Source: Dermanyssus gallinae (Eukaryota; Arthropoda; Arachnida; Mesostigmata; Dermanyssidae). From it: DNA of 64,000 nucleotides. The position numbers were made by a program, and so were the translations under genes. The DNA lies in the NCBI GenBank assembly GCA_003439945.1, contig QVRM01006416.1, forward strand, positions 1,894,501 to 1,958,500, in the 5' to 3' direction. Shown here piece by piece: positions 58,725-64,000 of this stretch (position 1 is its first letter; the number at the start of each line of letters is the position of its first letter). The notes beneath the pieces are model-generated. The model was given only the letters and a program-made list of their open reading frames with translations, ran no database searches and was not told the DNA's origin.

Positions 58725-60718
58725 CGAAATACTCAAGCAAAGTATCATCATTATCGTAGAAATGAAGTATGGCTGTCATGACAACTGCAAATACTGTTAT
58801 TTCGGCTGCCAAAACAGATTGCGTGCATTAGAAGAACGATCGCGTTTTGGCAGTAGTCAATATCAACCGTTAACGATCGTTAGTCCGATTCTGGGGGTCG
58901 GTTGCCGCCGAGTATTCACAGAGACGATGTTTGAAGTGTACGTTTCATAGAGAGCACATAGAGAATTACGACCAGTTTTTCAGTTTTCGTCACGTGCTAA
59001 CTAGTCTAGACTATTACGAAAATCAAGATTGACGAATCGTCAAAACACAGCTAACTGTCTGTTATCTAGCATCCTATATAGCCGATATAAGCACAAATAG
59101 GTAAACATTTTAGGAACCACTCGTAATACTACAATTACGACTTTTTCAGCCTATGGCGTTCGTCGCAACAGCTTCTAGTGTCACAAATAGGCGACGTTGG
59201 GTATGATATTAACGAAGCAATAACCGATCTAAGCCTGCTAAATCTGAGACAAGACAACAACTTATGATTTTAACGTGCTAAAAAGGCCTGCAGATGAAAA
59301 ATTTGCGTGTCAGAGTACATTCAGTATCCAGTAGTGAGCACATTGGAGTTGAATCTTCTCAGGAAACGCCTTCAAACATTCGCGACAAATGCTCACCTAT
59401 TCTGCACACTAGAATGCGCAGAATAGGTACCTTCCAGACTAGATAGCATAGCATTTCATTGATTACAGCTGTCGTGTGCAGCGTGGCGCTTCTGGATATT
59501 TTATGATAAAGCCTTTAAACTAGTTTTAAAATACGATAAGCAACCTTCTGAAGCTATTAGCCGGTCGGTATGGAAGACGCGTAGAGACGCAAAGAGAGAG
59601 CAAGCGACGCTTCAATAGCATTTCCTACGCAAGGACAGGCGGCAGTGTCTGTAGAAAAACATTTACTTAGCTACTCTATCTTCCACTTAGTACTTGGCCC
59701 CCGACGCATCGGCCAATAACCGTGCATGCTTTTTCCGGCCATGGCAACATGTTTATATGCAATATTGTTATCTGCGTGTTAAATGCATTTCGCTGAGAAT
59801 ACTAGAAAGGATACTTTTTGTTACGAGGTAGAGAAGAGAGCCCGTTACATTTGTACGTTGCTAGTGTAGCTCGTAATGCTGCTTCTGTTGTTGTTCACTG
59901 ATACGTATCTGGCCCGCATTTTTCTGGTGCCATACAGTGGCCACAGAACACCCCATGGACCCGCGTGCGTTTTCCGGCGGAGCGCAAAAAACGCATTAGC
60001 AGTAGCATACGGTTCCAGATTGGGTTGCAGGTCTGGAAACTTCGTTACAGCTCCTGCCGTGCGATATCGTTAGGGAAGGTGCGGTGGCTTGTTTGCATGT
60101 ATGAGCATTCGGCATATGAGATTGAACAAAAACATGCTTTTACAACGCCGGCCGCAGTGATGTTCAGATCAGTCATAAATATGAACCTTTTTTAACTAAA
60201 CCAGTATTGGCTTACGTTATTTTGCCTAGAGCTTCTTGTAACAATAAGAGCCGCTCAATAAAATAATGTTACTATTTCTGGACAGATGCTGTCATGAGCG
60301 ATGGGCCTCAGCACACCTTGCAAGCTAAAAGCTTTGCTTAATTCTTATTCTCTTGTTCATTTTTACCGTGGAAATGTTAATTTCCTGTCCCGATTATCTC
60401 TCGCGCATAGGTCCACGCCAGGAAAGTACACATTTGACCCTGTATTTACTCGTATATGTGTGTATATATAACAGTACAGGACGTTTTCTAGGTTGACACA
60501 GTATAACGCATGTATGAATGTACCGATGGTCACAAAAATAAACAACTCGTGGTAGATATACGAGTATTGTATGTTTATATACGTTTGTGTGGATGATTCG
60601 GTTTTTTTAAATGTAGTGTTAGCTCATAATGAAAGATTTGTATACTGTAACATAAGCAAGTTGCATTTGTCATTGCATGAAGAAGTTAGAGCTATACCTA
60701 ATAAACTTCGAAGTGTTT
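58725..60718. other. No recognisable gene; one short hairpin
   Basis: A perfect 11-bp stem (ACCTATTCTGC) is at 59395-59405 / 59418-59428. No coding family or repeat was identified. Confidence 0.5.
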
Positions 60719-60719
60719 A

Positions 60720-60721
<2 letters not shown>

Positions 60722-60772
<51 letters not shown>

Positions 60773-60773
60773 A
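60722..60773. repeat. (TA)n followed by poly-T
   Basis: About 37 bases of TA then a 14-base T run. Confidence 0.95.
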
Positions 60774-60910
60774 TAGATAGACGGATGGGCGGACGGCAAT
60801 GCATGCAAACCAACCATGTCCGTGGCTGCGGTTTCCAATTCGCCAAATAAGCATAAATAAGAAAGAGGGATTCCTCGACAACTACAGGAAGTAGAGTTAA
60901 ACTCACACAG

Positions 60911-61230
60911 CCACAAACCACAACTGCAGCCACTTTCCAGGATAAGCACATCTTGTCAATTGCTGAGCGATTAGTGCAAGCGTTTATCTTGTTACTGCAA
61001 ATACTGTTGTCGTTGTTGTTGTTGTTGCTGCTGCTGCCGCAGATGTTGTTTTTGTTACAAATGTTGTTGTTGTTGCTGCTATTGTTGTTATAACAATAGC
61101 AGCAATAACAACATTTGTAACTAAAACACACACATTTGTAACAGAAACAACAACATTTTTAATGCTCGCACGAATCGCTCTGCAGTTAGCAAGATGTGCT
61201 TATCCTGGAAATTGGCTGTAGCTGTGGGGC
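60911..61230. repeat. Long imperfect palindrome centred at 61090/61091
   Basis: The left arm (about 60911-61090) and right arm (about 61091-61230) are reverse complements with mismatches and a gap of some 40 bases in the right arm. The inner part is TTG/CAA repeat (GTTACAAATGTTGTT at 61054 pairs with its complement ending at 61121). The outer part is non-repetitive: TTTCCAGGATAAGCACATCTTG at 60934-60955 has an exact complement at 61190-61211. A transcript would fold into a long hairpin. Confidence 0.9.
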
Positions 61231-61234
61231 TTTG

Positions 61235-61668
61235 CCTGGGACGAAAGAGGACCTAGGTCGGGAAGCTCCTCGTATAGGCTGAAACTGTGTGAGCGGACTC
61301 ACTCACACCCTGTACGATCTGGCGCAGTTAGTCTCAACGAGGTACTCGAAGTTTTGGGCACACGAAAAACTTCCACACCGTTCGCTTTTGAGACGCCAGG
61401 CCCTGAAGGATCCACGACGAAAATCACTCAGTTGATTGCATCTGCACTACGCTAAGTAGCGGGGGGGGGGGATCAAATATGGGGCGAATTTCTAAGGCAG
61501 ATCATCTTCAACGAAGCAACACAGTGGCTGGCGATGGTATGGTTATTGGCGAAATGGACCAGTCCTAGATTGACCCTGACTGACGCGCAACTGATTACAA
61601 CGAACAGTGTCTCTACAATTGTAACGTGGTCAAACAAATTTCCTCCGTATTATGTAGGACTACACTCC
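61235..61668. other. No recognisable feature
   Basis: Apart from the poly-G run at 61461-61471 nothing is recognisable. Confidence 0.5.
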
Positions 61669-61672
61669 TAGA

Positions 61673-61692
61673 TATATATATATATATATAAT

Positions 61693-61733
<41 letters not shown>

Positions 61734-61865
61734 TTATATATATATATTATATATATATATATTAATATAGATATATGAGAGATACAATATTTATATATAA
61801 TATAATTAATATGTATTATATAGATTAATATATTATATATACTATATATATATATATATATATTA
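61673..61865. repeat. Complex AT-rich region
   Basis: About 190 bases of TA interspersed with ATTA, TAGATA and AATATT variants. It is highly self-complementary and unlike the pure TA tracts elsewhere. Confidence 0.93.
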
Positions 61866-62065
61866 AGTATCTAGTCTATGTAGGGAGCGTCCCGACAAAG
61901 CGAAGCCATTGTATTAGTGATTGAACAGTATCGAAATAAAACGTCGCCACAAATGAAGACAAACATTGATCCTTAACTACTCATCTACTACTAAATAATA
62001 CCGAAACAGCTGAGTTTTGTTAGGGAGCGCTCGTATGACTGCTTTATGACCGGCGTTGATAACGT

Positions 62066-62440
62066 TTGTCGACAACAGCAACAACAACCGACACAGCAGC
62101 AGCAGCAACAAAAAACCACAACAATAGCAGCAACAGCAGCAGCAGCAATATAAGCCATTAGACAGCAGCATCTGCAAAAGCAACAACGACGATAATAACA
62201 GTGGCAACCGTTACGGCAATGTTGATGAGGACGATGACAGCAGAAGCAGTCACAATAACAAAACAATATTAACAACAACAAGAACAACAATATTAGCAAC
62301 AACAAGAGCAACAACATTAGCACCAACAACAACATTAGCAACAATAACAACATTGGCAACAACACAACAACAACAACAACATTAGCAACAACAACAACAA
62401 CAACAACAACAATATTAGCAACGACAGCAACAACAAATGT
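62066..62440. repeat. (CAA)n / (CAG)n array
   Basis: About 375 bases of imperfect CAA, CAG and ACATTAGCA units. The word AACAACATTAGCA repeats several times at 62290-62430. Minus-strand Leu/Cys frames are artefacts. A weaker CTG/TTG stretch follows at 62655-62700. Confidence 0.93.
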
Positions 62441-62444
62441 TGTC

Positions 62445-63000
62445 CGTAATACCGTACCATGTACCGTGTAGCCTGCCCATTTGTAGAGCGAGTGGCGCTG
62501 AAATGACTGCCAAAACTAGACAGACTTTGACTGCCAACGGTAGGCACACTTCAGCAGCAGCAAGAGCAGCTGCTAATGCCGTTGCAGCAGTAAAAAGGTA
62601 GCCGCCTCTTGTGATTATTTTTTCATCATCATCATCATATCTAACGTCAGCGTGTGTGCTGTTGCTGCCGTTGCTGCTGTTGCTGTAATTGCCGTTGCTT
62701 TAGTTAGCTAGCGCGACTCACTAAAACGAACTGAAATTGCACTTCCTTGATAGAGACGAATTGAATCCCACGCACTTTTTGATCACAACCTGCTTGCTGT
62801 TGTTGTTGTTGTTATCGCCGTTAATATGAATGATGACTGGTATTGTTGGCTTTACTTTTGCTGGTCCCTGCTATTTTTGTTGATTTTTGCTTACTTAGTG
62901 CTATCATTATTTTTGTTATCAGTATTATTGGCTGTTTTTGTTTTGGGTGGGCAGTATTTGGTTTCGTGGTTGGATTCGCTCGTGTCGTGCCGTCATTGCT
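62445..63000. other. No recognisable gene
   Basis: The plus frames 62826-63233 and 62843-63244 extend through a TTG array and the SINE, so they are not protein evidence. A short TTG run is at 62790-62813. Confidence 0.5.
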
Positions 63001-63007
63001 CGTCATC

Positions 63008-63086
63008 ATTGTTGTTGTTGTTTCTGCTGTTGCTGCTGTTGTTGCTCTTGCTGTTGTCGTCGTCGTCGTTGTTGTTGTTGTTGTTG
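63008..63086. repeat. (TTG)n array upstream of SINE
   Basis: TTG repeats with CTG and a TCG stretch, ending just before the SINE start at 63091. Confidence 0.93.
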
Positions 63087-63090
63087 TCGA

Positions 63091-63262
63091 GCCCGGTGGC
63101 GTGGTGGCATGCGTCTGCGCCTCGCGACCGGAGGAGACACATAGGTGCGCGGGTTCGAGCCCCACCGTTGCACATTTGTATTTATGGGGGTCCGTCTATG
63201 AAGCAATGCGAAAAGCAGTCCCATGGACGTTAAATCTTGGCTGAGAGTCAGCCCCGAAAGGA
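63091..63262 (+). mobile_element. tRNA-derived SINE, near full length (family 1)
   Basis: It begins GCCCGGTGGCGTGGTGGCA, containing a box A-like TGGCGTGGTGG at 63097-63107, and has a consensus box B GGTTCGAGCCC at 63152-63162, together forming an internal Pol III promoter. The tRNA-like part ends near CACCGTTGCA. A tRNA-unrelated body follows, ending CTTGGCTGAGAGTCAG...AAAGGATTG, and runs without a break into a TTG array. The 46.8-kb copy confirms the body. The element would be mobilised by a LINE that recognises its 3' end. I do not recognise the partner. It is not a functional tRNA gene because the anticodon and acceptor stems do not fold. Confidence 0.87.
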
Positions 63263-63351
63263 TTGTTGTTGTTGTTCTTGTCGTTGTTGTTGTTCTTGTC
63301 GTTGTTGTTGTTGTTGTTGTCGTTGTTCTCGTTGTTGTTGTTGTTCTTATC
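63263..63351 (+). repeat. (TTG)n array fused to the SINE 3' end
   Basis: TTG repeats with TTC and TCG variants start immediately after GGATTG at the SINE end, so the array probably grew from the SINE tail. Confidence 0.92.
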
Positions 63352-63655
63352 ATCAACCACTCTCGATTACACGAGAATACAATCTTTATTGTGTTCCCTT
63401 CTGCTAAAGCACGTTTTGAAGATCAGCCGCTAAAATTTTCCATCGACCAATGGAGGGACAAGACACTTACATGAAGGTCTCTTTGCCAGCTTGCCACCAG
63501 GTTGTATTCGTCGTGTCGGACAGTGGATGACGCTAACTAACACTAGATAGAACATTAATTTGTTTGCCGATCTGACTGCCCGCGCCCGACCGCATGATCG
63601 CTCGCTCGTCCCGCCCGCCCGGCGTTGGCGCGCCGCAATGTTAGTGCTAGTGGGG
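63352..63655. other. No recognisable feature
   Basis: A short GC-rich stretch at 63575-63635 is the only compositional feature. Confidence 0.5.
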
Positions 63656-63686
63656 GTATTTGTGATGATGATGATGGGGGCAGTGG

Positions 63687-63780
63687 CGATGATGGTGGGG
63701 GGTAGTGGCGATGATGGTGGGGGGTAGTGGCGATGATGGTGGGGGGTAGTGGCGATGATGGTGAGGGGTAGTGGCGATGA
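63687..63780. repeat. 22-bp minisatellite, about 4 units
   Basis: CGATGATGGTGGGGGGTAGTGG units start at 63687, 63709, 63731 and 63753, with one GGTGAGGG variant, preceded by GAT repeats. The His/Pro frames on the minus strand come from this repeat. Confidence 0.95.
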
Positions 63781-63784
63781 TGAT

Positions 63785-64000
63785 CATGGGGGTTACGTTC
63801 GCCAAGGCGGCCAAGTGGCGATAACATGATGGCTCAGCTACGTTTATGGCACGTGACGTTAGCTGTCCAGCCCACAACAGCTGCCCGCTCCACCAGCAGG
63901 AGCAGCAGTAAAGGGCGCTCATTATTTACCCACTCGTTTGGCGAATTTACGGCAGATACTACGATGCCAGCGCCCCCAGTTCGCGTCTTGCCATCTTCAT
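63785..64000. other. No recognisable feature to the window end
   Basis: Nothing coding or repetitive was identified. Confidence 0.5.

Noticed and set aside
63091..63170. A tRNA gene at the SINE start
   Set aside because: Pol III boxes are present but the acceptor and anticodon arms do not fold, and the sequence continues into a SINE body with a second genomic copy.
63687..63780. CRISPR-like array
   Set aside because: Units are contiguous without spacers, the genome is eukaryotic, and no cas genes are present.
63555..63922. His/Pro-rich repeat proteins on the minus strand
   Set aside because: They are the translation of the 22-bp minisatellite.

Overview
The window is eukaryotic nuclear DNA, most likely from an arthropod. 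It is full of long (TA)n and (TTG/CAA)n microsatellites, mariner-type DNA transposons of several lineages, non-LTR retrotransposon relics (R2-like, R1/I/Jockey-like, and a reverse transcriptase with a C-terminal nuclease-like domain), and tRNA-derived SINEs. A mite- or tick-like genome is my guess from this mix, at low confidence. I see no operon, rRNA, genuine tRNA or CRISPR, and no host protein-coding exon that I can defend. Many long open frames are by-products of repeats: YIYIYI from TA tracts, and V/L/C/Q/N/T runs from trinucleotide arrays.

Layout. 1-4.0 kb: no recognisable gene, several microsatellites. 4.0-7.5 kb: a SINE-like unit, a minus-strand LINE reverse transcriptase relic, a near-perfect hairpin, and a relic of the RT/nuclease family. 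7.5-18.5 kb: mostly non-coding with a mariner 3' remnant (10.3 kb), a 210-bp TTG array (12.05 kb), two ATT arrays (14.0-14.2 kb) and TA tracts. 18.6-20.0 kb: a dead minus-strand mariner interrupted by a 151-bp poly-A retroposon with target-site duplication. 22.0-24.0 kb: an R2-like 3' fragment and a LINE 3' end, bracketed by an inverted 65-bp dispersed repeat. 24.4-27.0 kb: the longest copy of the RT/nuclease family, on the minus strand and catalytically dead.

27-34 kb: a small plus-strand piece of the same family, TA tracts, a LINE fragment and, at 32,456-33,774, the only clearly intact element: a 1,319-bp mariner with perfect 29-bp terminal repeats and an uninterrupted 353-residue transposase. 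34-37 kb: trinucleotide arrays. 38-49.5 kb: a mariner graveyard of several lineages, an RT/nuclease fragment and a 5'-truncated SINE. 50.8-52.8 kb: a frameshifted R1-like LINE. 54-58.7 kb: an inverted repeat with minisatellite and three more fragments of the RT/nuclease family. 60.9-61.2 kb: a long imperfect palindrome. 62-64 kb: CAA/TTG arrays, a well-preserved tRNA-derived SINE whose 3' end runs into a TTG array, and a 22-bp minisatellite.

The window behaves as an intergenic or intronic transposon accumulation zone. Only the 32.5-kb mariner looks able to encode a functional protein. I found no convincing new biological system. The most unusual signals are the eightfold recurrence of one RT/nuclease family, the inverted-repeat bracket at 22-24 kb and the 61-kb palindrome.
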